Below, piece after piece: positions 25,085 through 33,869 of a DNA stretch of 64,000 nt. The position numbers were made by a program, and so were the translations under genes. How positions within the stretch are numbered: position 1 is the stretch's first letter; each line of letters opens with the position of its first letter. Origin of the DNA: Bacillus sp. S3. Lineage in GTDB: Bacteria; Bacillota; Bacilli; Bacillales; Cytobacillaceae. The notes under the pieces were generated by a model. That model was not told the origin of the DNA. It did no database searches and saw only the letters and a program-made list of their open reading frames with translations. The DNA lies in NCBI RefSeq assembly GCF_005154805.1, contig NZ_CP039727.1:1547501-1611500 (forward strand). Direction: 5' to 3'.

Positions 25085-25777
25085 TTAGTCAACCTTGCAA
25101 ATTTCTATTGGACAATCTTCACAATCAATTTCACGTTTTAAATAATCCAAGTCATGAATGGTGATTGACCCTTTATCAATGGAGATTATTCCTATTTTTC
25201 GTAAATCACTTAGCAGACGATTTACGACTTCACGAGAGGTTCCGCAGAAGTTCGCCAGCTCCTGATTCGTTAACGGTAACTCAACTAAAATTCCCTTATT
25301 CGTTTTAACCCCATAGCTATTACTTATTCGAATTAAGGTTGAATATAATGCACCCTTTTTTCCATGAAGAACTAAATCGCGAAACTTGGTTTGTGTTTTA
25401 CGATATTGCAAACTCATCCATTTAATGAATTCCAATGAAAGAGGGAGATTTTGTGAAAGTTTTTCCTCAAGAACATCCTTCATGATTACCGCCACCTCAC
25501 CACTCTCCACAACACGTGCACTTAATAAATATCGTGAAGAAGGGGAGAATAAATTTAATTCGCCGACAAAGTCTCCTTTGGAGCACATTCTTAGTGTAAG
25601 CTCTCTTCCATCGGGAATAATCTTACTAATTTGAAGAATCCCGCTTTGTACGATGTATAATTCATCTGCTCGCGATCCTTCTTGAAAAAGAAAACTCCCT
25701 TTTTCAATCTTTTTCATATGGTGAACCGTATCAAAGAGGTGTGACAACGTTACGGGCATTTCTGTTACTATCTGCAT
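25085..25777 (-). CDS. fnr: Fnr-type oxygen-sensing regulator, paralog 2
   Basis: CRP/FNR regulator (230 aa) with the same plan as the paralog at 19358: cNMP-like sensor, DNA-binding helix GTSREVVNRLL, and a C-terminal cluster Cys219-x2-Cys222-x4-Cys227 (CEDCPIEIC). Asp134 in KFRDLVL corresponds to the Asp ligand of B. subtilis Fnr. The ribosome binding site AAGGTGG selects the ATG at 25777 over a GTG at 25789. Location beside the YwiC-like gene recalls the B. subtilis fnr region, so this may be the true fnr orthologue (inference). No Fnr box was found in its own upstream region. Confidence 0.88.
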   Translation of the reverse strand: MQIVTEMPVTLSHLFDTVHHMKKIEKGSFLFQEGSRADELYIVQSGILQISKIIPDGRELTLRMCSKGDFVGELNLFSPSSRYLLSARVVESGEVAVIMKDVLEEKLSQNLPLSLEFIKWMSLQYRKTQTKFRDLVLHGKKGALYSTLIRISNSYGVKTNKGILVELPLTNQELANFCGTSREVVNRLLSDLRKIGIISIDKGSITIHDLDYLKREIDCEDCPIEICKVD

Positions 25778-26052
25778 ACGACTAACCACCTTAAAGGTTC
25801 GAATTAATTTTAAAAAATAAATGCCAGCAAAGGTTTGATTTACAGGATATTACTATAATTATATTGTTAACTAAGAATAATTAGCAATAAATGTGGAATA
25901 AGTTCATACAATCGTCAAAAAGTAGTTACATGGGATTGGGATATATTCCTTAGGAAATAATGTCGACTGCTGATGGAATTTGAAAGAAATTCCTATAATG
26001 GACAAACCTAAAATGGAAATAATAATAATGTAGATGAGAAGGAGGGAAAAAT

Positions 26053-26232
26053 GTGGGACAAAATCGTCAGTTTAAATCAGGAAAAAAGGCTCCAAATAAT
26101 GGTGTGTATATAGAAGTTGGTGAAACGGGTGATAATGTGCTTAACCCTAAAAAAATTAAGCTAAAAGCTGGGGATCCATTTCCCGAAACATCAAATGATG
26201 AAAGGGTTTGGACTTATCAAAGAAAACCTTAA
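26053..26232 (+). CDS. yjzC: YjzC family small protein
   Basis: A 59-residue protein starting MGQNRQFKSGKKAPNNGVYI from a GTG, with AAGGAGG well placed upstream. The sequence pattern (APNNGVYxExGETG, then P at KNPxK and WTYQRK at the end) is that of YjzC, a small Bacillus protein of unknown function. It marks the left end of the yjz/yja/yjb synteny block. The ATG two bases earlier opens only a 20-codon frame. Confidence 0.88.
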   Translation: MGQNRQFKSGKKAPNNGVYIEVGETGDNVLNPKKIKLKAGDPFPETSNDERVWTYQRKP

Positions 26233-26245
26233 TTAGTAAATATGG

Positions 26246-26272
26246 AAAGTCATCCAAACGGATGGCTTTTTC
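26246..26272 (+). terminator. Terminator after yjzC
   Basis: Stem AGTCATCC / GGATGGCT with loop AAAC (one G-U pair) and T5. Confidence 0.75.
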
Positions 26273-26285
26273 TATGTGAAAAATT

Positions 26286-26340
26286 TTACTTCTATTTAGA
26301 AAGTGTCTTATAATAAAAGAAAAGGTCAAAAATGGTCAGA
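26286..26340 (+). promoter_or_regulatory. clpB promoter with CtsR operator
   Basis: -35-like TTACTT (26286-26291), 17-bp spacer, -10 TATAAT (26309-26314). Directly downstream is the CtsR heptad repeat GGTCAAA-AAT-GGTCAGA (26324-26340), matching 13 of 14 positions with the required NAN spacer. It covers the predicted transcription start. Confidence 0.85.
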
Positions 26341-26355
26341 AGGGGTGTCGATAAA

Positions 26356-28950
26356 GTGGACTTAAACCGAATGACGGAGCGTTTACAAAAAGGGATTATG
26401 GAGGCACAGACCTTAGCGGTTAAAGAAAATCATCAAGAAATTGATGAATCTCATTTGTTTTTATCTCTTATGAATCAAGAGGACAGTCTCATTACTTCTA
26501 TTATAGAAAAGGCTGGATTACAGTCAGAACAAGTGAAGAAAAAACTGTTGGAATCTTTGTCAAAGAAACCGCAAGTTACGGGTTCAGGAGTGGAACAAGG
26601 AAAACTGTATATAACGGCTAAGCTGCAAAAATTATTGGTCAGCGCCGAAGAATTTGCCACGAAATTCGCCGATGAATATATTTCAGTTGAGCACTTCCTC
26701 TTAGCCGCAGCCCACACAAATGATTCGGAAATGAAAAAGATTCTGCAAGCATTTGGGCAAACACCTGAAACCGTTTTAAATGCTATAAAAGAAATAAGGG
26801 GGAACCAAAGAGTGACATCACAAAATCCAGAAGCAGGATATGAAGCTCTTAAAAAGTACGGCAGAGATCTTGTCGCCGAAGTAAAAGCCGGTAAAATGGA
26901 CCCAGTCATCGGCAGGGATACGGAAATTCGCAATGTGATCCGGATTTTATCAAGAAAGACAAAGAACAATCCAGTATTAATCGGTGAACCGGGTGTAGGA
27001 AAAACCGCCATTGTCGAAGGATTAGCACAAAGGATTGTGAGGAGGGATGTTCCAGAGGGCTTAAAGGATAAAACGATTTTTTCACTCGATATGAGTTCGT
27101 TGATTGCCGGAGCTAAATTTAGGGGTGAATTTGAAGAGCGACTAAAGGCCGTTTTAAACGAGATTAAAAAAAGTGAAGGGCAAATTTTACTGTTCATTGA
27201 TGAAATTCATACCATTGTAGGAGCCGGAAAAACGGAAGGTGCGATGGATGCCGGCAATATGTTGAAACCGATGCTGGCACGCGGTGAGCTTCATTGTATC
27301 GGAGCAACTACACTTGATGAGCACAGAAAGTATATTGAAAAGGATCCGGCACTTGAACGCAGATTTCAACAGGTACTTGTCCAAGAACCGAATGTAGAGG
27401 ATACCATCTCCATATTAAGGGGCTTAAAAGAAAGATTTGAAGTCCATCATGGTGTTAAGATTCACGATCATGCGCTCGTGGCAGCAGCTACGTTATCAGA
27501 TCGCTATATTACTGATCGATTTTTGCCCGATAAAGCGATTGATCTTGTTGACGAAGCATGTGCCTTGATTCGCACTGAAATTGATTCGATGCCAACGGAA
27601 CTTGATGAGGTGACTCGCAGGGTGATGCAGTTGGAAATTGAAGAGGCGGCATTACGTAAGGAGAGCGATGAAGGCAGTAAAGTACGGCTCGAAGCACTTA
27701 TAAAGGAACTTGCCGATTTAAAAGAACAGGCGAATGCGATGAAGGCAAAATGGCTGCAAGAGAAACAAGGAATACAGAAAGTCCAGGAAAAAAGAGAGCA
27801 GTTAGAAAAGCTTCGCCGGGAGCTGCAGCAGGCTGAAGATCAATATGATTTAAACCGTGCAGCAGAACTAAGGCATGGTCAAATTCCGCTGGCAGAAAAA
27901 GAACTTAAACAATTAGAAAATGGGGCGGAAAAGGACGAACGGCTGCTTAGAGAGGAAGTTACCGGCGAAGAAATTTCAAATATTGTTTCAAGATGGACAG
28001 GAATACCTCTCTCTAAACTGGTTGAAGGGGAGAGAGAAAAACTTTTAAAATTAGAATCCATTTTACATGAAAGAGTCATTGGGCAAGACGAAGCGGTGAA
28101 TCTTGTTGCAGATGCTGTTCTTCGCGCACGTGCCGGGATAAAAGATCCAAACCGGCCAATTGGATCATTTTTATTTTTAGGGCCGACGGGTGTTGGGAAA
28201 ACGGAGCTGGCAAAGGCATTAGCAGAGTCGTTATTTGACAGCGCAGAACATATAATTCGAATAGATATGTCTGAATATATGGAAAAACATGCGGTTTCAA
28301 GGCTTATTGGCGCACCTCCTGGATATGTTGGTTATGAAGAAGGAGGGCAGCTGACGGAAGCTGTTAGAAGACGACCATATTCCGTTATCTTAATGGACGA
28401 AATTGAGAAGGCTCATCCTGAAGTGTTCAACATTCTTTTACAGGCATTGGATGATGGACGAATAACAGATTCACAAGGCCGTGTAGTCGACTTTAAAAAC
28501 ACAGTAATTATTATGACTTCCAATATTGGATCACAATTCTTACTTGAACGAAGTGAAAATGAGATTGAAATTTCAGAGGAAGCAAGAGAAAAAGTTATGA
28601 CTCAGCTAAGAGGCCATTTCCGTCCGGAATTTTTAAATCGGATTGATGAAATCATCCTATTTAAGTCATTGTCATTAGGAGAAATAAAAAATATTGTTGT
28701 GAAAATGATGAAGGAACTGCAAAATCGGTTGAAACAACAGCAAATCGATATTTCAATTAGCGAGGATGCGAAAGAATTCATTGCGGTAAATGGCTTTGAT
28801 CCGATCTACGGTGCAAGACCGCTGAAACGGTATATCCAAAGAAATATTGAAACAAAGCTTGCACGTGAAATCATAGCAGGCAGGGTACATGATCAATCAA
28901 CAGTGGAGATCATGATAAAAGATGGGGAAGTGGTGGTTCAGGTAAAATAA
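26356..28950 (+). CDS. clpB: ATP-dependent disaggregase ClpB
   Basis: Hsp100 chaperone that resolubilises protein aggregates together with DnaK. The 864 residues show the Clp N-domain (tandem helices starting [12 protein letters not shown]), AAA1 with Walker A GEPGVGKT, a long coiled-coil middle domain (about 400-530, typical of ClpB), and AAA2 with Walker A GPTGVGKT. There is no ClpP-docking loop that I can see. AAGGGGTG upstream selects the GTG at 26356. An ATG at 26332 falls inside the CtsR operator and is rejected. B. subtilis lacks clpB, so this is an insertion relative to that map, between yjzC and yjzD. Confidence 0.94.
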   Translation: MDLNRMTERLQKGIMEAQTLAVKENHQEIDESHLFLSLMNQEDSLITSIIEKAGLQSEQVKKKLLESLSKKPQVTGSGVEQGKLYITAKLQKLLVSAEEFATKFADEYISVEHFLLAAAHTNDSEMKKILQAFGQTPETVLNAIKEIRGNQRVTSQNPEAGYEALKKYGRDLVAEVKAGKMDPVIGRDTEIRNVIRILSRKTKNNPVLIGEPGVGKTAIVEGLAQRIVRRDVPEGLKDKTIFSLDMSSLIAGAKFRGEFEERLKAVLNEIKKSEGQILLFIDEIHTIVGAGKTEGAMDAGNMLKPMLARGELHCIGATTLDEHRKYIEKDPALERRFQQVLVQEPNVEDTISILRGLKERFEVHHGVKIHDHALVAAATLSDRYITDRFLPDKAIDLVDEACALIRTEIDSMPTELDEVTRRVMQLEIEEAALRKESDEGSKVRLEALIKELADLKEQANAMKAKWLQEKQGIQKVQEKREQLEKLRRELQQAEDQYDLNRAAELRHGQIPLAEKELKQLENGAEKDERLLREEVTGEEISNIVSRWTGIPLSKLVEGEREKLLKLESILHERVIGQDEAVNLVADAVLRARAGIKDPNRPIGSFLFLGPTGVGKTELAKALAESLFDSAEHIIRIDMSEYMEKHAVSRLIGAPPGYVGYEEGGQLTEAVRRRPYSVILMDEIEKAHPEVFNILLQALDDGRITDSQGRVVDFKNTVIIMTSNIGSQFLLERSENEIEISEEAREKVMTQLRGHFRPEFLNRIDEIILFKSLSLGEIKNIVVKMMKELQNRLKQQQIDISISEDAKEFIAVNGFDPIYGARPLKRYIQRNIETKLAREIIAGRVHDQSTVEIMIKDGEVVVQVK

Positions 28951-28954
28951 GAAA

Positions 28955-28990
28955 GAAAAAGGTCGTCCAATAACTTGGAAGACCTTTTCT
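28955..28990. terminator. Bidirectional terminator between clpB and yjzD
   Basis: Stem AAAAGGTC-TCCAA / TTGGA-GACCTTTT with one mismatch. Confidence 0.85.
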
Positions 28991-28996
28991 CCTATT

Positions 28997-29182
28997 TTAA
29001 TGATTCTTTACAGGCTCTCTTGGAATAACAGAAGCAGCAATGAAAATCAAAACAGTAACACCAAGAGATACAATAACGCCTGGCATAAATTCAAATTTTG
29101 CACCTGGAGTCATAGAACTAACAACATATGTAAGCATTTGCACTAATAGAAATGACCAGAAGAAGGTCCAAAAAAATCGCAC
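28997..29182 (-). CDS. yjzD: YjzD-like small membrane protein (DUF2929)
   Basis: A 61-residue protein with two membrane helices, starting MRFFWTFFWSFLLVQMLTYV from a GTG with AGAGGTGA upstream. The opening is that of YjzD/DUF2929. Function is unknown. Position after yjzC and before yjaU agrees with B. subtilis apart from the clpB insertion. Confidence 0.82.
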   Translation of the reverse strand: MRFFWTFFWSFLLVQMLTYVVSSMTPGAKFEFMPGVIVSLGVTVLIFIAASVIPREPVKNH

Positions 29183-29366
29183 TATTTTTCACCTCTTACT
29201 TATTTTTCATCAATGTTAATACTACCATACGCGGTAAAAAAAATATAGATAAAATCAATTTCTGAAATAACTTTTCAAGTCATTCGGAAAAATGGGCAAA
29301 CTCCCTTTCATCTTTTGTGAAATGACATACAATATGTTGAGGAAATATGTAAAAGGAGATTTAGCA

Positions 29367-30089
29367 ATGGAAAATCGCAATTTTCAGATGGATACCCAAT
29401 GGAATATCATTCATTACCCCGAAAAGCCAACAGGATTTGGGATCTTAATCATTGGAGATGAAAGGCATTTTGTGGACGAGAGCAAATGCTTTTGGACACA
29501 AAACGAAGGAAAGCTAGCCATCATTGATGAATTAAAAGATGCAGGGTACACCATTTTTTCCTCAAATCTTTATGGGCGAAATTGGGGGAGCGATAAAGCT
29601 GTTGAACTTGCTCAAAGGTTGTATCAGCATGTGATTCGCAGCGAAATCCTAAATAATAAAATTCATATTTTGGCGGAAGGTATGGGAGCGCTGGTCGCGG
29701 TCAGGTTAATGGAGAAAATGAAGGGAAGCATCAGGTCGGTAATCCTGCTTAATCCTATTCTTTCCTTAAAGCATCACCTTGAACAAGAAAAGGAACATAA
29801 ATTTTTTTATAAAAAATTACTGAGAGAATTAACTGCAGCACATAATACGGAACAAACATGGATTGAAGGGGCCATAAACAGCATGGAGGAATTCGTAAAC
29901 ATGGAGTCTGGATGTCCCGTTAAGATCATTCATGTCCTAGCCGGTGGAAAATCATATAACCAATCGAAATTATACCAACAAATTATCAAATCTCCTGAAA
30001 TTAATCCTACTTTTATTCTTCCAGAAAAAAAACCACAGCTTGGAAAAATTTTCATCAAGTTTTTGAACAGCCATGAAACTGAACTGTAA
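29367..30089 (+). CDS. yjaU: YjaU-like alpha/beta hydrolase-fold protein
   Basis: A 240-residue protein with an alpha/beta-hydrolase outline (strand FGILIIGDE, then the elbow region HILAEGMGALVAVRLM). The elbow has Gly where the nucleophilic Ser of GxSxG is expected, so hydrolase activity is doubtful. The ATG at 29367 follows AAAGGAGA; earlier in-frame starts back to 29292 lack one. It heads the yjaU-yjaV-med-comZ gene string. Function is unknown. Confidence 0.75.
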   Translation: MENRNFQMDTQWNIIHYPEKPTGFGILIIGDERHFVDESKCFWTQNEGKLAIIDELKDAGYTIFSSNLYGRNWGSDKAVELAQRLYQHVIRSEILNNKIHILAEGMGALVAVRLMEKMKGSIRSVILLNPILSLKHHLEQEKEHKFFYKKLLRELTAAHNTEQTWIEGAINSMEEFVNMESGCPVKIIHVLAGGKSYNQSKLYQQIIKSPEINPTFILPEKKPQLGKIFIKFLNSHETEL

Positions 30090-30171
30090 GTCTGGTTCCT
30101 CCTCAAATAGAAATAATTCCTTAATGAATGGCATAGGATTCATTAAGGCGAGTTTGGGGAGGAAAATTTTA

Positions 30172-31008
30172 ATGGACAAGGCTATTATTTTTGGAATATA
30201 CAATTTTGTTAGTTTTCACGCATGTAAAACGCTCCTGAATAAAGGAATCGAAGTGATCGGTGTTCAACTAGATGAACAAGAAAAAAGTCCATTACTCGAG
30301 GAAAAAAGGTTTGAGGTGGGAAGAAATGCGAACTTTAGCGAAAACCCTTTGTCTAAGTGGGCAAACAGACGGGAAGAAGAGAAGGCTGAAACAGTCATTC
30401 TATTTCCTATTTACGATTTATATATGCTGAGGAATGAAAAAATTTTGCAGCACGATCAAGTGGCAAAATCAATCATCCAATATATGGAGAGCAATAAAGA
30501 CAATACGGAAATTGTATTCATACTTCCTATTCAACTGCTTAGAGCTAACAGTATAGAGGCCATCGGAACTTTCATAGAAAAAATAAAGGGATTAGCAAAG
30601 AAGGTTCAATGGTTTTATGTACCAGCTATTTACGGTCCTTGGCAGCCACAGACATTTCTGTATCACCAGGCTATCCTTTCTACCTTTCAAAAGGCAGAAA
30701 TCAGAAAAGATGAAAGAGAATGGACGGGTGATGTTCTGTATATTGATGATGCAATTAATACCATTATTAACACAGTTGAAACTGAGAATTCCGGGCGTTT
30801 TATTGTTGAAAGCGGGAAGAATAATTATTGGGCTAATTGTGCCGCTTTTCTCCAAATAGATGAGAAATTAATGGACATCAGCCGTAATGAACCGTTGCAA
30901 TTGGATCATCAAATTGTTAAGCTCCCTGTTAAAAACGTAACACCATTTGCGGATTCCATCACAAAACAGATAGACCATGTCCAACGTGTATTTCAAAACG
31001 GATGCTAA
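30172..31008 (+). CDS. yjaV: YjaV-like NAD-binding epimerase-fold protein
   Basis: A 278-residue protein with an N-terminal Rossmann-like segment (IFGIYNFVSFHACKTLLNKGIEVIGV) and an epimerase-like YVPAIYGPW motif. The catalytic Tyr-x3-Lys of extended SDR enzymes is not visible at the expected place (PIQLLRANSIEAIG). GGGGAGGA precedes the ATG at 30172, and an upstream in-frame stretch from 30073 has no such signal. It sits in the string leading to med and comZ. Function is unknown; a structural or binding role is possible. Confidence 0.75.
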   Translation: MDKAIIFGIYNFVSFHACKTLLNKGIEVIGVQLDEQEKSPLLEEKRFEVGRNANFSENPLSKWANRREEEKAETVILFPIYDLYMLRNEKILQHDQVAKSIIQYMESNKDNTEIVFILPIQLLRANSIEAIGTFIEKIKGLAKKVQWFYVPAIYGPWQPQTFLYHQAILSTFQKAEIRKDEREWTGDVLYIDDAINTIINTVETENSGRFIVESGKNNYWANCAAFLQIDEKLMDISRNEPLQLDHQIVKLPVKNVTPFADSITKQIDHVQRVFQNGC

Positions 31009-31201
31009 ATAATGAGTTAATTAGACAAACTGAATCATGGGAAAGTAGTAGTGCACGAAATTTGTCTTTTCAATTATTTGTTCAAAGGGTAGAATAAAAG
31101 GAACCAGACGTTTTCTTCGCTTTTGATTCAATTTTTAAAAAAAGTAATCTTAGATAGAAACATGTGATGGAAGTGGCTGCGGTAATAAAGGAGTGCGTAG
31201 A

Positions 31202-32149
31202 ATGTTTAACCGGTTGGGAATCATTCTTTTATGTCTTCTTTTACTTGGGGCTTGCGGGGAAACAAAGACGACAGGCAATTTACAGAAGGTTGGCTTGTTA
31301 GTTCCTGAAACAGTAAATGACCAAGTATGGGGAACAAAAGGCTATAAGGGAATGTTAAAAATACAATCCAAATTTAATGTGGATGTATTTTATAAAGAAG
31401 GAATGAATTCACAGGCTGTTGTTGAACGAGCAGTGAAGGAATTTGAGCAAAAAGGGGTCAATCTGATCTTTGGACATGGTTCAGAGTATGCAGAATACTT
31501 TAATAATATTTCGGAAGACTATCCTAAAATTCACTTTGTCAGTTTTAATGGCGATGCAAAGAACCCAAACACAACAAGCCTGAACTTTAAGGCACATGCG
31601 ATGGGCTTTTTTGGCGGCATGGTTGCGGCTCATATGTCTAAAACTAATAAAGTAGGAGTTTTAGCAGCATATGAATGGCAGCCTGAAATTGAAGGTTTTT
31701 ATCAAGGTGCGATGGCTGAAAATAATCAAACACATGTAAGTATAGAATACGTCGGAAATTGGGATGATGAAAAAAAGGCTACTCAACTAGCCAATCAAAT
31801 GTTGAAACAAGGTGTCGATGTTGTATACCCTGCCGGGGATGGTTTTAATGTTCCTGTTATTGAACAGGTGAAGGAACAGGGATCCTATGTGATTGGCTAT
31901 GTTTCAGACCAGTCTGACCTTGGGGAATCAACTGTATTAACAAGCACTATTCAACAGGTCGATACATTATATGAAAAGGTTGCTGAACAATATAACGAGG
32001 GGAAGTTAAAAGCAGGTAATCTTTCATTTGATTTTCAAGACAATGTCATTTCTCTAGGTAAATTTAGCCCGTTAGTTTCAAAAGACTTTATAGGAAAAAT
32101 GAATCTGAAAATTGAACAATATAAAGAAACAGGAAAATTACCCAAATAA
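31202..32149 (+). CDS. med: Med, BMP-family lipoprotein, positive regulator of comK
   Basis: A surface lipoprotein (315 aa) with signal peptide and lipobox LLLGAC, followed by a periplasmic-binding-protein fold of the BMP/PnrA family (VGLLVPETVNDQVWGTKGYKG, then FFGGMVAAHMSKTNKVGVL). In B. subtilis Med stimulates competence through comK and contains this fold; BMP proteins elsewhere bind nucleosides. AAAGGAG selects the ATG at 31202; a GTG at 31193 abuts that site. comZ follows after 19 bp. Confidence 0.9.
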   Translation: MFNRLGIILLCLLLLGACGETKTTGNLQKVGLLVPETVNDQVWGTKGYKGMLKIQSKFNVDVFYKEGMNSQAVVERAVKEFEQKGVNLIFGHGSEYAEYFNNISEDYPKIHFVSFNGDAKNPNTTSLNFKAHAMGFFGGMVAAHMSKTNKVGVLAAYEWQPEIEGFYQGAMAENNQTHVSIEYVGNWDDEKKATQLANQMLKQGVDVVYPAGDGFNVPVIEQVKEQGSYVIGYVSDQSDLGESTVLTSTIQQVDTLYEKVAEQYNEGKLKAGNLSFDFQDNVISLGKFSPLVSKDFIGKMNLKIEQYKETGKLPK

Positions 32150-32168
32150 TTTTTTAAAAGGAGTACAT

Positions 32169-32372
32169 ATGAATAATCAAGATAAGACATTACAATTTAT
32201 GCAGATTGCGATGAAATACCTGCCTGAAGCGAAAACCCAATTAGACCAATCTGGGGTTGAATTATCAATGGAATTAATTGAGCCATTTATGAACCTGTTT
32301 ACAAAAGTAATGCATGAAGCCTATGAGCTTGGCAGAGAAGATGCGTTAACTGAATTAGAAATGAGGAAATAA
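32169..32372 (+). CDS. comZ: ComZ, late competence regulator
   Basis: A 67-residue protein starting MNNQDKTLQFMQIAMKYLPE and ending in a leucine-rich helix ELGREDALTELEMRK. In B. subtilis ComZ represses the comG operon. AAAAGGAG precedes the ATG. It lies 19 bp after med, as in B. subtilis, and ends at a bidirectional hairpin. Confidence 0.88.
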   Translation: MNNQDKTLQFMQIAMKYLPEAKTQLDQSGVELSMELIEPFMNLFTKVMHEAYELGREDALTELEMRK

Positions 32373-32402
32373 GCTGCTCCTAACGGCAGCTTATTTCTTT
32401 TT
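32370..32402. terminator. Bidirectional terminator between comZ and the His-rich gene
   Basis: Stem AAGCTGC / GCAGCTT plus flanking A-T pairs; T-rich on both sides. It overlaps the last codons of the minus-strand gene. Confidence 0.8.
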
Positions 32403-32681
32403 CCAAAGTTGTTCGACAAATGGATAAATTTTATGAAATAAGGGTTTTAGTCCTCGGACAGATTCCATTAGAGTATCGATATTCATCATTAGCTCTTCAT
32501 AATTAATTGTGGATTGGTTATGAGTATGTTCTTGCCGATGATGATTTGTTTGATGATGCGGATTGTGTTCTCTTCTATGACCAAACATAAAACTGGTGAA
32601 CCGATCCTGTTCAAGCTCCCCTAAATCTTCTTTTTCCTCAGGGTCATTCCACTCTAGCTCCTGTTGCTCCCTATCTTCCAT
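32391..32681 (-). CDS. His-rich acidic hypothetical protein in yjzB position
   Basis: A 96-residue protein: acidic start (MEDREQQELEWNDPEEKEDL), a middle rich in His, Asn and Gln (HRREHNPHHQTNHHRQEHTH), and a helical C-terminus ending WKKK. The histidine tract could bind metal or belong to a spore-coat-type protein. Both are guesses. AAAGGAGG precedes the ATG. Its place and direction between comZ and fabH match yjzB of B. subtilis, but I cannot confirm sequence homology. Confidence 0.7.
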   Translation of the reverse strand: MEDREQQELEWNDPEEKEDLGELEQDRFTSFMFGHRREHNPHHQTNHHRQEHTHNQSTINYEELMMNIDTLMESVRGLKPLFHKIYPFVEQLWKKK

Positions 32682-32780
32682 TCCATAGGCGCCTCCTTTC
32701 TGAAAGGATCACTTAAATTAGAATATGTTTAAATGAATAAAAGGAATGTACATTAGCGGAGGATAAAAACGAAGAAATAG

Positions 32781-32827
32781 TTGCTTAAAATAGGATTTAT
32801 TTGATAACATTAGTACCAAGTCATAAT
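32781..32827 (+). promoter_or_regulatory. fabH promoter with FapR operator
   Basis: TTGCTT (32781-32786), 18-bp spacer, TAACAT (32805-32810). The 19-bp FapR-like site ATTAGTACC-AAGTCATAAT (32809-32827) overlaps the -10. Its left half is perfect and its right half partly matches. FapR represses fab genes until malonyl-CoA accumulates. Confidence 0.75.
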
Positions 32828-32889
32828 AATTGATATTAAATCTTGGTGAATAAAGAAGCAAGTTAGAGAAATTAAAGGAGTTGGAACCT

Positions 32890-33822
32890 TTGAGAGCTGG
32901 AATTATCGGAATGGGCAGGTATTTACCTGAAAAAATTGTAACTAATCATGATTTAGAAAAAGTAATGGATACCTCTGATGAATGGATTCGTACGAGAACA
33001 GGGATTGAAGAACGAAGAATTGCTGCAGATGATGTTAATACGTCAGACATGGCGTTTGCTGCTGCTCAAGAAGCCATACAAGCTGCTGGGATTACCGCGG
33101 AAGAGATTGATTTAATCTTAGTAGCAACGGTCACACCCGATTCACCGTTTCCATCCGTTGCCTGCCGGATTCAAGAACGATTAGGAGCGAAAAAGGCAGC
33201 TGCCATGGATGTCAGTGCAGCTTGTGCCGGCTTTATGTATGGAATTATCACTGCTAAACAATTTATTGAGTCCGAAGCCTATAAGTACGTACTAGTAGTT
33301 GGAGTTGAAAAACTTTCGAAAATTACCGACTGGAATGACCGTAATACCGCTGTATTATTTGGTGATGGTGCGGGGGCAGCTATTATCGGTCAAGTTTCAG
33401 ATAACCGGGGAATCCTTTCCTTTGAACTCGGTGCTGACGGTACAGGTGCAAAACACCTTTATCAGGACGAATATATCATTATGAATGGCAGGGAGGTTTT
33501 CAAGTTTGCTGTAAGGCAGATGGGTGAGAGCTGTGTCCATGTTCTAGAGAAGGCAGGTTTAACGAAAGAGGATGTTGATTTTCTTATCCCGCACCAAGCC
33601 AATATTCGCATCATGGAGGCTTCAAGACAGCGATTAGAACTTCCTGAAGAAAAAATGTCAAAAACTGTTAATAAATATGGCAATACATCATCAGCATCGA
33701 TCCCTATTTCTATTGTTGAAGAATTGGAAGCAGGAAAAATCAAAGATGATGACTTAATTGTTATGGTCGGCTTTGGCGGCGGATTAACATGGGGCGCAAT
33801 CGCCATTCGCTGGGGCAAATAA
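32890..33822 (+). CDS. fabH: 3-oxoacyl-ACP synthase III (FabH)
   Basis: Starts fatty-acid synthesis by condensing acyl-CoA with malonyl-ACP. In Bacillus it prefers branched acyl-CoA. The catalytic triad is visible as Cys in VSAACAGF, His in IPHQAN and Asn in GNTSSAS. The 310 residues start [14 protein letters not shown] from TTG 32890, nine bases after AAAGGAG. A TTG at 32881 directly abuts that site and is rejected. fabF follows after 47 bp. It corresponds to B. subtilis fabHA by position. Confidence 0.95.
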   Translation: MRAGIIGMGRYLPEKIVTNHDLEKVMDTSDEWIRTRTGIEERRIAADDVNTSDMAFAAAQEAIQAAGITAEEIDLILVATVTPDSPFPSVACRIQERLGAKKAAAMDVSAACAGFMYGIITAKQFIESEAYKYVLVVGVEKLSKITDWNDRNTAVLFGDGAGAAIIGQVSDNRGILSFELGADGTGAKHLYQDEYIIMNGREVFKFAVRQMGESCVHVLEKAGLTKEDVDFLIPHQANIRIMEASRQRLELPEEKMSKTVNKYGNTSSASIPISIVEELEAGKIKDDDLIVMVGFGGGLTWGAIAIRWGK

Positions 33823-33869
33823 AGAGAAATCATATAGGGAACAGTTAGTGTAGAAAAGGAGATGTAGAA

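Noticed and set aside
25880..25905. TGTGG-AATAAG-TTCAT upstream of fnr paralog 2
   Set aside because: Too many mismatches and wrong geometry for autoregulation.
26051..26113. ATG-started short frame at the yjzC start
   Set aside because: It stops after 20 codons; the GTG two bases later gives the full YjzC sequence.
29316..29331. TGTGA-AATGAC-ATACA upstream of yjaU
   Set aside because: Two mismatches in the right half and no -10 at the 21-bp distance used by the other boxes.
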